A stretch of DNA of 41,864 nt from Granulicoccus phenolivorans DSM 17626 = NBRC 107789 = JCM 15570. GTDB lineage: Bacteria; Actinomycetota; Actinomycetes; Propionibacteriales; Propionibacteriaceae. The stretch is taken from contig NZ_AUHH01000039.1 of assembly GCF_000423085.1 (NCBI RefSeq), positions 1 through 41,864 on the forward strand, in the 5' to 3' direction. Positions within the stretch are counted from its first letter, which is position 1. Each line of letters begins with the position of its first letter. Positions 14,292 to 22,040 of this stretch are shown here, in pieces. The position numbers and the translations under genes were made by a program. A model generated the notes under the pieces. It was not told the DNA's origin, ran no database searches, and saw only the letters and a program-made list of their open reading frames with translations.

Positions 14292-14996
14292 TCAACCGGC
14301 GGGGCGCGGATCCGGGCCGTCCCCGGGGTCGGTGGTCCACACCGACCCGGCGGCGACCAGGGAGAGCTCCCGGCTCGTCCCGCCGACGACGACGGCCACG
14401 GAGGCGGCGAACTCCCGGCGCGCCAGGATCTGGACCCGGGCGCCGGGGACGATGCCGAGTTCGGCGAAGTAGCGCAGCAGTGCCGGATCGTGGTCGGACA
14501 CGCGGACGACCTCGGCTGTCTGCCCGTCGGGGAGATCCCGCAGCCGGATCGTGGCCGGCCGGTCCACCCGGCCGGCGCGGTCGGGGATCGGGTCGCCGTG
14601 CGGATCGTGCGCGGGGAAGCCGAGCATCGCGTCGATCCGGTCCAGGAACCGGTCGGAGATCGCATGCTCCAGCAGCTCGGCCTCCTCGTCGACCTCGTCC
14701 CAGGTGTAGCCGAACCGTTCGACCAGGAGCGTCTCGATCAGCCGGTGTCGGCGGACCATCGGCACCGCGAGCCGGCGACCGGCTTCGGTGAGCGTGGCCG
14801 GGCCGTAGGGTTCGTGCTCGATCAGCCCGCGCTTGGCCAGCCGGGCGAGCGCGCCGGTCACCGCGGACGGGACGGTCCCGGTCGCGGCGCTCAGCTCGGC
14901 CGGCGTCGCGCCCCGCTGCTCCCACTCCTGCGCCTTCCAGATCAGCCGGAGGTAGTCCTCCTCCACCCGGCTGGTGCGTGCTGCGGACCTGGTCAC
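14292..14996 (-). CDS. DtxR/MntR family metal-dependent regulator with FeoA/SH3-like domain
   Basis: A 234-residue metalloregulator. The N-terminal winged helix (EEDYLRLIWKAQEWEQRGAT, then SAVTGALARLAKRGLIEH) is followed by the dimerisation/metal domain (VRRHRLIETLLVERFG, then EVDEEAELLEHAISDRF). The C-terminal FeoA/SH3-like domain spans about residues 148-225. In the E-L-L-E-H segment the position of DtxR Cys102 is Glu, which is the manganese-type (MntR) arrangement, so Mn2+ is the likelier effector. Its ATG overlaps the stop of the upstream exchanger gene by 4 bases, so the two are co-transcribed behind a Mn2+ riboswitch. It may activate or derepress the exchanger or repress Mn uptake genes elsewhere; the target is inference. 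Confidence 0.88.
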   Translation of the reverse strand: MTRSAARTSRVEEDYLRLIWKAQEWEQRGATPAELSAATGTVPSAVTGALARLAKRGLIEHEPYGPATLTEAGRRLAVPMVRRHRLIETLLVERFGYTWDEVDEEAELLEHAISDRFLDRIDAMLGFPAHDPHGDPIPDRAGRVDRPATIRLRDLPDGQTAEVVRVSDHDPALLRYFAELGIVPGARVQILARREFAASVAVVVGGTSRELSLVAAGSVWTTDPGDGPDPRPAG

Positions 14997-16306
14997 TCCG
15001 CCATCTTCTCAACCACGGCTGCGGTCGGTGCGGTTCCCCCGGTCGGGCCGGTGGCGCCCACCGCCGACGGCGCCGGCGTACCCGCGGGTGCCTGGAACGA
15101 GGCCGCGCGCCGGAACGGCGCGGCCAGGGTGGGCAGAATGTCGTGGCGATGGATGATCAGCGCGACCACGGCAATCGCCACCTGGACTCCCGACAGCAGG
15201 TAGCGGCCGGTGGTGTCGGTGACAAAGAACTGCACCGCGAAGATCGCCGCGAGCGCGATCGCCGACCAGCGATGGAAGCGCAACGCGATGATGATCGCCA
15301 CCCCCATCAGGGTCTGGGTGCCGGTGAGCACGAACTCCTCGATCTGGCGGGCATCCAGCGGCAGCGCGGACCCACCGCCGCCGACGGCGTAGGCGATCGG
15401 CAGCGACCCGACGAGCAGGCTCCACTGGTTGATCTTCGAGGCGATCAGCGTGCCGATCGCGGCCGCCCCCATCCCGCGCAGGGCGAACACGACCGCGACG
15501 ATGAACTCCGGCGCCTCGGAGGCGAGCGGGGCCAGCCACTGCACCAGGAAGTACGGATCGAACCCGAGCGTCACGCCGGTGTTGACCAGGCTGGTGGCGA
15601 AAGGTTCGGCCGAGGCGAGAATGATCGCCGCGGCGACGACGAACATGCCGACGAAGGTGACCCGACGGGTCCGGGTGGGCAGGTCGGCGATCAACTTGGC
15701 GGTCCCGACGAACTCCTCCTCGCCGTCGGCGTGGATCCGGCCCGAACGCCACAGGTAGATCGCGAAGGCGGCGATCAGGAGTACGCCGAACCAGATCGGG
15801 ATCCGGCCCAGCAGCGGGATCGCGAACGCCAGCACCGCCAGGATCGCCAGATAGCCGACGTCGAAGCGGGAGGTGCGGGGCAGCGCCAGGTAGTCGGTGC
15901 GCTCCGGGCTGCGCCGGGGCAGGGCGCGGTTGGCGACCCACACCGCGATCAGCACCACCAGCGGCCAGCCGAAGCCGAGCAGCAGCCGGTTCGAGCCGGT
16001 CATGTTCGCTGCCGCATAGTGGGTGTACGCCGGGTCGTGCCCGGCGCGGTAGGCGTAGTAGAGGTCCACCGCGTACTCCGGCAGCACCGCGATCAGCGCC
16101 AGGATCGCGATGGCCAGACCACCGGAGATGTCCTTCTGGGCTGCCTCGGCGGCCCACGCCAGCATGAAGGAGGACGCCACGACGGCGGCGCCGAAGATGA
16201 TCATGTCGAGGACCGGATTCGGGGCGAAGCCGCCGATGCGGAACACGATCGCGGGCGTGGCGATCGCCAGGCACAGCGCGAGCTTGCGGATGAGTGGGCC
16301 GGGCAT
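14993..16306 (-). CDS. CaCA-family cation exchanger, predicted Mn2+ exporter
   Basis: A 437-residue membrane protein with about 11-12 helices arranged as two alpha-repeats. The repeat cores are AILALIAVLPEYAVDLYYAY near residue 68, and WLAPLASEAPEFIVAVVFAL followed by IGTLIASKINQWSLLVG near residues 250-295. Acidic residues in PEY and APEF replace the ion-binding Glu of the classical GN-x-x-E motif. The C-terminal 45 residues are Ala/Pro/Thr-rich and unconserved. The family exchanges Ca2+ or other divalent cations for H+ or Na+. Here a yybP-ykoY-type aptamer in the leader and an MntR-type gene overlapping the stop make manganese efflux the best prediction. AAAGGGG 6-12 bases upstream sets ATG 16306. 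Confidence 0.88.
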   Translation of the reverse strand: MPGPLIRKLALCLAIATPAIVFRIGGFAPNPVLDMIIFGAAVVASSFMLAWAAEAAQKDISGGLAIAILALIAVLPEYAVDLYYAYRAGHDPAYTHYAAANMTGSNRLLLGFGWPLVVLIAVWVANRALPRRSPERTDYLALPRTSRFDVGYLAILAVLAFAIPLLGRIPIWFGVLLIAAFAIYLWRSGRIHADGEEEFVGTAKLIADLPTRTRRVTFVGMFVVAAAIILASAEPFATSLVNTGVTLGFDPYFLVQWLAPLASEAPEFIVAVVFALRGMGAAAIGTLIASKINQWSLLVGSLPIAYAVGGGGSALPLDARQIEEFVLTGTQTLMGVAIIIALRFHRWSAIALAAIFAVQFFVTDTTGRYLLSGVQVAIAVVALIIHRHDILPTLAAPFRRAASFQAPAGTPAPSAVGATGPTGGTAPTAAVVEKMAE

Positions 16307-16315
16307 GGGAGCCCC

Positions 16316-16378
16316 TTTCGGTCGGATGGACCGAAGCGCGCGGAAGCGGTTGCACTTCGGCCACGGTCGTGGCCGAAG
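16316..16378 (-). promoter_or_regulatory. expression platform of the Mn2+ riboswitch (competing hairpins)
   Basis: On the transcript CTTCGGCCAC (16378-16369) and GTGGCCGAAG (16364-16355) form a perfect 10-bp hairpin that includes the 3' strand of aptamer stem P1. Further on, TTCGGTC (16335-16329) pairs with GACCGAA (16323-16317), directly abutting and slightly overlapping the ribosome site AAAGGGG (16318-16312). GGCCGAAG of the first hairpin can instead pair with CTTCGGTC. No U tract follows either hairpin, so control of translation is more likely than termination. Confidence 0.5.
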
Positions 16379-16489
16379 GTCTCGCTCGCCCCAGGACTCC
16401 CGAGGTGGTGCGCCGGGCGGATCATCGAGATCGCCAGCATGTCGACGCAGCCGCGTACCCGCAGTGCGGGCGGGAACTACTCCCCTTCG
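16374..16489 (-). promoter_or_regulatory. yybP-ykoY family Mn2+ riboswitch
   Basis: The minus strand shows the family's conserved blocks in order: CGAAGGGGAGTAG (16489-16477), CGTCGACATGCTGGC (16446-16432) and GCGAGACCTTCGG (16385-16373). The 5' CGAAGG and 3' CCTTCG close stem P1. The element sits in the 263-base leader between the zinc-ribbon protein gene and the exchanger gene. Known members bind Mn2+ and turn on efflux or tolerance genes, which agrees with the exchanger and MntR-type regulator downstream. The promoter was not identified with confidence. Confidence 0.85.
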
Positions 16490-16569
16490 CTACCGAGCAG
16501 GATTTCACCCGCACCCGCACTTGGTCCAGCGCAATGCCGAAGTTCGTGCGCGCGAAAAGGCCGGTACGC

Positions 16570-17274
16570 CTAGACCTGGAGTCGGCGGTGCAGCGCCTGG
16601 CCCAGTTCCCGGCGCCGCAGCACGATGGTCAGCGCGAGCAGCGCAAGACTGAACCCGACGCAGACCAGGGACGGCAGCGCCACACTCACCCACCCGAAGA
16701 TCACGAACAGGCCGGGAACCAGGCCGAACAGCAGCACCAGGGCCAGCTTGGCGAGGTGTTCGGCCGGATCCAGCCGGACCACCCAGATCACGATCCCCAG
16801 CGCGAGATTGGCCGAGGTGCAGATGGCCGGGATGGCCCAGGTGGTCGCCCAGGCCGGTCCGCCGGTGACCAGGTCCCAGGCGGCCGCGGCCAGTGACAGC
16901 AGGACCACCAGCCAGACCACCAGGCTGCCGACGTTGCGGCGCCGGGTCGCGGTGGCCAGGACCACCAGCCACAGGGTCGCCACCGACAGCCAGACGGTCC
17001 GTACCGGTCCGACCAGGTCCGGCAGCGCCAGCTGCACCGGGAACGAGGCGACCACGACCGCGACCGAGGCCACGATCAGCAGCCGGCGCAGTTTGCGGCG
17101 GTGGAACCGCAGCGGCGCGGCCGGAAAGGCCTCCGGGGCGGCCTGGGTGGCCGGGGTCACCTCGGCGGCGTCCGGGGTCCCGGTCGAGGCGGCCACCAGG
17201 CCGACCCGGCACAGTGGGCAGGCCTGCCAGGTTCCCTCCACGTCGGCGCCGCAGGACGGACAGTGCCCGCTCAT
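16570..17274 (-). CDS. zinc-ribbon, six-helix membrane protein (DUF6320-like)
   Basis: A 234-residue protein. The N terminus holds a zinc ribbon, C5-P-S-C8 and C19-P-L-C22. A linker of about 25 residues and a basic segment (RFHRRKLRRL) lead to six closely spaced membrane helices (about residues 60-225). I recognise the pattern as a DUF6320-type protein, a family with no known reaction that I recall being encoded next to condensation-type acyltransferases. Its ATG overlaps the stop of that acyltransferase gene by 4 bases. It is the last gene of the four-gene cluster. It could be a membrane partner for the acyltransferase or carry its product; neither is shown by the sequence. Confidence 0.8.
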   Translation of the reverse strand: MSGHCPSCGADVEGTWQACPLCRVGLVAASTGTPDAAEVTPATQAAPEAFPAAPLRFHRRKLRRLLIVASVAVVVASFPVQLALPDLVGPVRTVWLSVATLWLVVLATATRRRNVGSLVVWLVVLLSLAAAAWDLVTGGPAWATTWAIPAICTSANLALGIVIWVVRLDPAEHLAKLALVLLFGLVPGLFVIFGWVSVALPSLVCVGFSLALLALTIVLRRRELGQALHRRLQV

Positions 17275-18647
17275 CGCGGCGCCGCCGCAATTTCGCCCTC
17301 GGTGACCCGGGTCACGTTCACCGTGACCGGGATTCCCCGACCGGTGAAGTGCCGGACGAACGCGGCGTGATAGTCGGTCTCGACGAACGGGCTGGTGAAG
17401 GAGACCGTCAACTGGTCGCGGTGGCTGATCATGCAGAACTGGGGCCGGATCGCCGAGACATGGAAGAAGATCCGACCGACATGGGCGGCCACCGGTTCGG
17501 GCAGGCTGACCCGACCCAGGTTCGACATCGCCGCGGTGGTCCCCCGGTTGGTCAGCCGATTCGCCAGGCTCAGCACCCGGTCCTTCAGCGGCCGCGGGAT
17601 CACCCGGAGGATCGGGTTGCGCTCGAAGCCGACCAGGCGCCGGATCCGGCGCTCCAGCCACTGCCGGGACAGCGTCGGCCGGAACTGCTCGTCCAGCTCC
17701 CGACAGATGTCGCCGAGCACGACGGGCCGGTCGGTACCGGCCTCGGGGAGATGGTGGGTGAGCAGGGTGGTGGCGAAGAAGTTCCGGCCGGAATCGGTCG
17801 GAAAGAATTGCCGAAGGTTGATCGGGACCGACACCGTCATCGCTCGCTCCCCGCGGCGGGGCCGGCGGGCCGCGAGCAGCGCGCCGAGGAAGACCGCGGT
17901 CAGGTAGATGGTCAGGGAGACCCCTTCGGCGCGGGCCAGCGCGAGCACCGGCTGCACCGGGAGGGTGACCTCGACGACCCGGGTGCGCAGGTCGGGGCTG
18001 TGCACGCCGCGGACCCGCATCACCCCGCGCAGCCGGGGCGTACGCCGGCGGGGTCCGGGGGCGGCATCGGGGTCCACCCCGGCCAGTTCCGCGGCCGACT
18101 CCGCCGCGCTGGCCGCGTCCGCCGCGAACGAGGTACGCCCGGTCCCGGCCCGGAACCAGTGGGTGTACGCGTCGACGGCGAACTCCTGCTTCACCCCCGG
18201 GTCCGGCTGGGCGGCGCCGGCCGCATCGAAGTACTCCGGATGGCGCCGCCCGACGTACTCGGTGAGCAGGTCCTGGAAGAACCACAGCGATCCGGTCCCG
18301 TCGGTCAGCGCATGGAAGATCTCCAGGGAGATCCGGCGTCCCCGGTAGAGCACCCGGAACAGCAGTTCCCGGCTGTCGAAGCGATACAGGTGGGTGACCG
18401 TCGGCGCATCATCGGCGACCACGGTGGGGGTCCGCGCCGACTCCTGCAGGTAGTACCAGAACACCCCGCGGCGCAGCACGGCCCGGAACAACGGGTACTG
18501 CTCGAAGACCACGTCCAGGGCCTGTTGCAGCACGGCCGGATCGATCTCCTCGTCCAGTTCGGCGCTCAGCCGAAAGACCTTGGTGTCGATCTGGTTGCGC
18601 GCGGCCAGGAAGATGTTGGCGGAGTTGTCGAGCCGGACCCACTTCAT
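17271..18647 (-). CDS. condensation-domain/alcohol acetyltransferase-like acyltransferase
   Basis: A 458-residue protein of the chloramphenicol-acetyltransferase/condensation superfamily. The active-site motif HxxxDG is present as HALTDG (His112, Asp116, Gly117). Other recognisable parts are an N-terminal FRLSAELDEEIDPAVLQQAL, the middle VSLTIYLTAVFLGALL and SVPINLRQFFPTDSGRNFF, and the C-terminal SNLGRV. Such stand-alone enzymes join an acyl thioester to an alcohol or amine (PapA, WES and AATase types). The substrate is unknown. No carrier protein or polyketide/NRPS gene is present nearby. The gene overlaps the upstream esterase and the downstream zinc-ribbon gene by 4 bases each, so all three are very likely translated together. 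Confidence 0.85.
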   Translation of the reverse strand: MKWVRLDNSANIFLAARNQIDTKVFRLSAELDEEIDPAVLQQALDVVFEQYPLFRAVLRRGVFWYYLQESARTPTVVADDAPTVTHLYRFDSRELLFRVLYRGRRISLEIFHALTDGTGSLWFFQDLLTEYVGRRHPEYFDAAGAAQPDPGVKQEFAVDAYTHWFRAGTGRTSFAADAASAAESAAELAGVDPDAAPGPRRRTPRLRGVMRVRGVHSPDLRTRVVEVTLPVQPVLALARAEGVSLTIYLTAVFLGALLAARRPRRGERAMTVSVPINLRQFFPTDSGRNFFATTLLTHHLPEAGTDRPVVLGDICRELDEQFRPTLSRQWLERRIRRLVGFERNPILRVIPRPLKDRVLSLANRLTNRGTTAAMSNLGRVSLPEPVAAHVGRIFFHVSAIRPQFCMISHRDQLTVSFTSPFVETDYHAAFVRHFTGRGIPVTVNVTRVTEGEIAAAPR

Positions 18648-19579
18648 GTGTCCTCATCGGCCAGGAACAGCACCACGTGGTCATAGCCCTCCTGCACCGG
18701 GCGGGCGATCCGGGGCAGGCTGATGAAGCCGTGCAGGGCGCCGGCGACCCGCTCGACCCGGGCGGGGGTGCCGGCCGCCTGCAGGGCCGCCCCGAAGGCT
18801 TCCCCCTCATCGCGCAGCAGGTCGAGTTCCGCGGTCACGATGAGCGTACGCGGGAGGCCGGACAGATCGGGCGCCGCCAACGGGGAGACCAGCGGATCCG
18901 TACGCCGGTCGGGATCGGGCTGATACATCGCGACGTAGTCATCGACCTCGGCGTTGGTCAGCCGCAGCCCGGTCCCGTATTCGCGGACCGAATCGTACGG
19001 GCTGGTCTGCGGGTCGTGGTCCCACTGGGTGACCGGATAGAACAGGATCTGGGCCCCGGGCAGCGCGCTCCCCTCGGCCCGCAGCACCAGGCTGACCGCC
19101 GCGGCCAGGTTTCCGCCGGCGGAGTCGCCGATCAGGATCACCTCTTCCGGTCCCCGGGCGCCCAGCAGCGACGGCTCGGCGAGCAGGCGTTCGGTGACCC
19201 GCAGGCAGTCGTTGAGCCCGGCCGGGAACGGGTGTTCGGGGGCCAGCCGGTAGTCGACCGAGCAGACCACCCGGCCGGTGAGTTCGGCCATCGTGGTGCA
19301 GGTGGTGGTGTAGCTGTCCACGTCCCCGATCACCCAGCCACCACCGTGGAAGAACACCAGCACCTCCCGGTGGATGCGCACCTTGGGCAGGAAGATCCGG
19401 ACCCGGATGTCGTGCCCGTCGGCACCCCGCACGGTGGTGTCGTGCAGCCGCGGCGACGGCAACCGGGGTCGGGACAGGGCGCGTTGGGCGAGGCGGACCA
19501 TCCGGTAGTCCTCCCGCATACTGATCCGCGGAGCGGCGAACAGGCTCAGCACCGCACTGACCGGCCGAGGAACCTTCAT
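18644..19579 (-). CDS. hormone-sensitive-lipase-type alpha/beta hydrolase (esterase)
   Basis: A 311-residue esterase of the HSL family. The oxyanion-hole motif HGGGW is at residues 78-82, the nucleophile Ser153 in GDSAGG, the acid in TAELDLLRDEGE, and the His in GALHGF near the C terminus. DYRLAPEHPFPA is also typical. The N-terminal 20 residues are mildly hydrophobic but not a clear signal peptide. The ATG at 19579 overlaps the amidase stop and the gene overlaps the acyltransferase start. An ester hydrolase and an acyltransferase side by side could make and trim the same ester or lipid; that is inference. Confidence 0.9.
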   Translation of the reverse strand: MKVPRPVSAVLSLFAAPRISMREDYRMVRLAQRALSRPRLPSPRLHDTTVRGADGHDIRVRIFLPKVRIHREVLVFFHGGGWVIGDVDSYTTTCTTMAELTGRVVCSVDYRLAPEHPFPAGLNDCLRVTERLLAEPSLLGARGPEEVILIGDSAGGNLAAAVSLVLRAEGSALPGAQILFYPVTQWDHDPQTSPYDSVREYGTGLRLTNAEVDDYVAMYQPDPDRRTDPLVSPLAAPDLSGLPRTLIVTAELDLLRDEGEAFGAALQAAGTPARVERVAGALHGFISLPRIARPVQEGYDHVVLFLADEDT

Positions 19580-20982
19580 CGGGCGAAGACTCCGGCCGCC
19601 TCCAACTGCGCCGACAGGGCGAGCAGGCGGGCCTCGTCGAACAGTTTCCCGGTCAGCATGGCGCCGAAGGGCAGGACGACCCCGTCGATCGCGGCGGTGT
19701 GCACCGGCAGGCTGATCGCGGGCCAGCCGGTGATGTTGAACACCGAGGTCCACGGGGTGAAGCGGGTCTGGTCCGCGAAGTCGCGGGCCGGGTCCGCGTC
19801 GTTGCGCAGTTCGCCGATCCGGGCCGGTGGCTGCGCCAGGGTCGGCATGATCACCACGTCGAAGTCGGCCCAGGCCTCGGCCGCGCCGCGGGTGGTCTGT
19901 TGCGCGGAGTTGACCGCCCGGGCGTACGTGTCGCCGCTGATGGTGCGCCCCTTGTCCCGCAGCCAGCGGGTCAGCGGGCGCAGCAGGTGCTCGTTCTCCG
20001 GCGGGACCGGGGCACCCAGCGCCCCGACGGCCCAGATCGCCTCGAAGGCGTCCCACTGTTCGGCCGGGAACGGGACAGGGGCCGGTTCCAGCCGGTGGCC
20101 GAGGTCGGCCAGGGCCTGCGCGGTCTTCGCGACGGCCACCTTCGCCTCCGGGTGGACCGGCGCGTCGGCAGCGATCACCGGATCGGTCAGCACCCCGACC
20201 CGCAGCGGTGCGACCGGCACGTCACAGGCGGCCAGGAAGCTCGCCTCCCGCGGCGCGGTGAAGGTGTCCCCCGGCCAGCGGTGCGCCAGCACGTCCAGGG
20301 CGGCCGCGGTGTCGCGTACGGTCCGGGTGAGTACGCCGGCGGTGCTCAGCGCCACCCCGTCCACGCCCAGGGGTCCGGGGCTGACCCGGCCCCGGCTGGG
20401 TTTGAGGCCGACCAGGCCACAGCACGCGGCCGGGATGCGGATCGAGCCGCCGCCGTCGGAGGCCTGGGCGATCGGGACGATCTGCGTCGCCACCGCCACC
20501 GCGGCACCGCCGGAGGAGCCGCCCGCGGTCCGGGTCGGGTCGTAGGGCGTCCGGGCCGGTCGCTGATTCTCCGGTTCGGTGTAGCAGGGCAGCCCGAACT
20601 CCGGGGTGGTGGTCTTCCCGAGCGCCACCGTCCCGGCCTCCGCGAGCAGGCGGACGATCCCGTCGTCGGCCTGCGGCAGATACTCCGGCAGAGCCGGGCT
20701 GCCGAACCGGGTCGGCATCCCGACCACTTGGTTCAGGTCCTTGATCGGCAGCGGTACGCCGAACAGCGGGCCGGGGGTGAAGTCCGGGCGATCCAGCAGT
20801 TCCTGCAGCGCTCGGGCCCGGGTGGTGGCCCAGTCGGGGGCCAGATGGACGAAGGCACCGAGTTCGTCGGCCGCGGCGCGCCGCAGGGCGGCCTCGGTCA
20901 CCTCCGGGATCGACAACTCCCGGCGCCGAATCGTGGCAGCCAGGTCCAGGGCACTCAGCGCGGCAAGGTCAGCATCGTCCAT
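19576..20982 (-). CDS. amidase signature family protein
   Basis: A 468-residue amidase with the Ser-cisSer-Lys triad: Lys81 in GVPLPIKDLNQV, Ser156 in AGGSSGGAAVA and the nucleophile Ser180 in DGGGSIRIPA. The length is normal for the family. The substrate is open: aryl or fatty amides, or peptide amides are possible. GatA is unlikely, because gatB and gatC are absent and the C-terminal text differs. It starts 24 bases after the polyprenyl synthase stop on the same strand and is first of four overlapping genes. An AACACT sequence 6 bases before the ATG could be a weak leaderless promoter; read-through from the nuo run is the alternative. Confidence 0.9.
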   Translation of the reverse strand: MDDADLAALSALDLAATIRRRELSIPEVTEAALRRAAADELGAFVHLAPDWATTRARALQELLDRPDFTPGPLFGVPLPIKDLNQVVGMPTRFGSPALPEYLPQADDGIVRLLAEAGTVALGKTTTPEFGLPCYTEPENQRPARTPYDPTRTAGGSSGGAAVAVATQIVPIAQASDGGGSIRIPAACCGLVGLKPSRGRVSPGPLGVDGVALSTAGVLTRTVRDTAAALDVLAHRWPGDTFTAPREASFLAACDVPVAPLRVGVLTDPVIAADAPVHPEAKVAVAKTAQALADLGHRLEPAPVPFPAEQWDAFEAIWAVGALGAPVPPENEHLLRPLTRWLRDKGRTISGDTYARAVNSAQQTTRGAAEAWADFDVVIMPTLAQPPARIGELRNDADPARDFADQTRFTPWTSVFNITGWPAISLPVHTAAIDGVVLPFGAMLTGKLFDEARLLALSAQLEAAGVFAR

Positions 20983-21006
20983 GGCCCCAGTGTTCCAGTT
21001 GCCCCA

Positions 21007-22008
21007 CTACTGCGAGCGGGTGACCACCTGATCGCACAGTTCCAGCAGCGCCGACTTCGCCGGCCCTTGCGGCAGCGGGCTGAGGATTTCCCGGGCGATC
21101 GCGGCCCGGCGCTCCACCTCGGCCCGGGCGCGGGCGATCGCCGGGTGCAGCCGCAACCGGCGCAGCGCCTCGGCGTGGGCGGCCTCCTCGTGCGGGGCCG
21201 CGGCGATCAGGGCCTTGAGCTCGTCGTCGGCGGGGTCCACCGAGGCGCGGACCAACAGGGTCGGCAGGGTCCACACCCCTTCGCGCAGGTCGGTGCCGGG
21301 GGTCTTGCCGGTGGCGTCGGAGGTGATGTCGATCAGGTCGTCGGAGAGCTGGAAGACCATCCCGATCTCGGCGCCGAAGCGCCGCAACGCCTCCACGGTC
21401 TCGGCCGGGGCCCGCGACACCATGGCTCCGAACATCGCCGAGGCCTCGATCAGCGAGCCGGTCTTGTCCTCCAGCACCTGCAGGTAATGCCCCAGCGGGT
21501 CGGCGTCCTCGCTCGGGCCGACGGTTTCGGCGATCTGGCCCTGGACCAGCCGCGCGAACGTCTTGGCCTGCAGACTGACGAACTCGGTGCCGAGTTCGGC
21601 GACGGTGCTGGAGGCCCGGGCGAACAGGAAATCGCCGACCATGATCGCCACCGAGTTCTGCCAGCGCCGGTTCGCCGCCGGCGCCCCGCGCCGGGTGTCG
21701 GCATCGTCCATGACGTCATCGTGGTACAGGCTCGCCACATGGGTGAGTTCCATCACCAGCGCCGCGCGGACCAGATCGTCGCGATCGGGTTCCTCCCCGA
21801 ACTGCGCGGACAGGATCACCAGCAGCGGCCGGAACCGCTTGCCCCCGGCGGAGATGATGTGCTGCGCGGCCTCGGTGACCATCGGGGTATCGGCGGTGGC
21901 AGTGGCCAGCAGCCGCTCCTCGATCACCCCCAGCAGCGACCGAACCTGCTCGGTGAAGGCGGGATCGCCAACAGCGTCGGCGCGAACGGCCTCGGAATGG
22001 GGCAGCAC
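21007..22008 (-). CDS. long-chain polyprenyl diphosphate synthase (menaquinone side chain)
   Basis: A 333-residue trans-isoprenyl diphosphate synthase. Both Asp-rich motifs are present: the first in SLYHDDVMDDADTRRG, the second in QLSDDLIDITSD. The substrate lysine/arginine segment is AGGKRFRPLLV. Residues before the first Asp-rich motif are small (Ala, Ser), which fits long-chain products (C35-C50) rather than FPP or GGPP. GTG 22008 is chosen because GAGAGGAGA lies just upstream. It follows nuoN after 32 bases, the usual actinobacterial position (GrcC/HepB type). It probably makes the tail of the menaquinone that the NADH dehydrogenase encoded upstream reduces. Chain length cannot be fixed by eye. 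Confidence 0.9.
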   Translation of the reverse strand: MLPHSEAVRADAVGDPAFTEQVRSLLGVIEERLLATATADTPMVTEAAQHIISAGGKRFRPLLVILSAQFGEEPDRDDLVRAALVMELTHVASLYHDDVMDDADTRRGAPAANRRWQNSVAIMVGDFLFARASSTVAELGTEFVSLQAKTFARLVQGQIAETVGPSEDADPLGHYLQVLEDKTGSLIEASAMFGAMVSRAPAETVEALRRFGAEIGMVFQLSDDLIDITSDATGKTPGTDLREGVWTLPTLLVRASVDPADDELKALIAAAPHEEAAHAEALRRLRLHPAIARARAEVERRAAIAREILSPLPQGPAKSALLELCDQVVTRSQ

Positions 22009-22040
22009 GCTTCTCCTCTCGGCGGTGGCCGCGAGCGCGC

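Noticed and set aside
16355-16378. Intrinsic terminator after the Mn2+ aptamer
   Set aside because: The 10-bp hairpin is not followed by a U-rich tract; the next bases are TGCAACCGC on the transcript.
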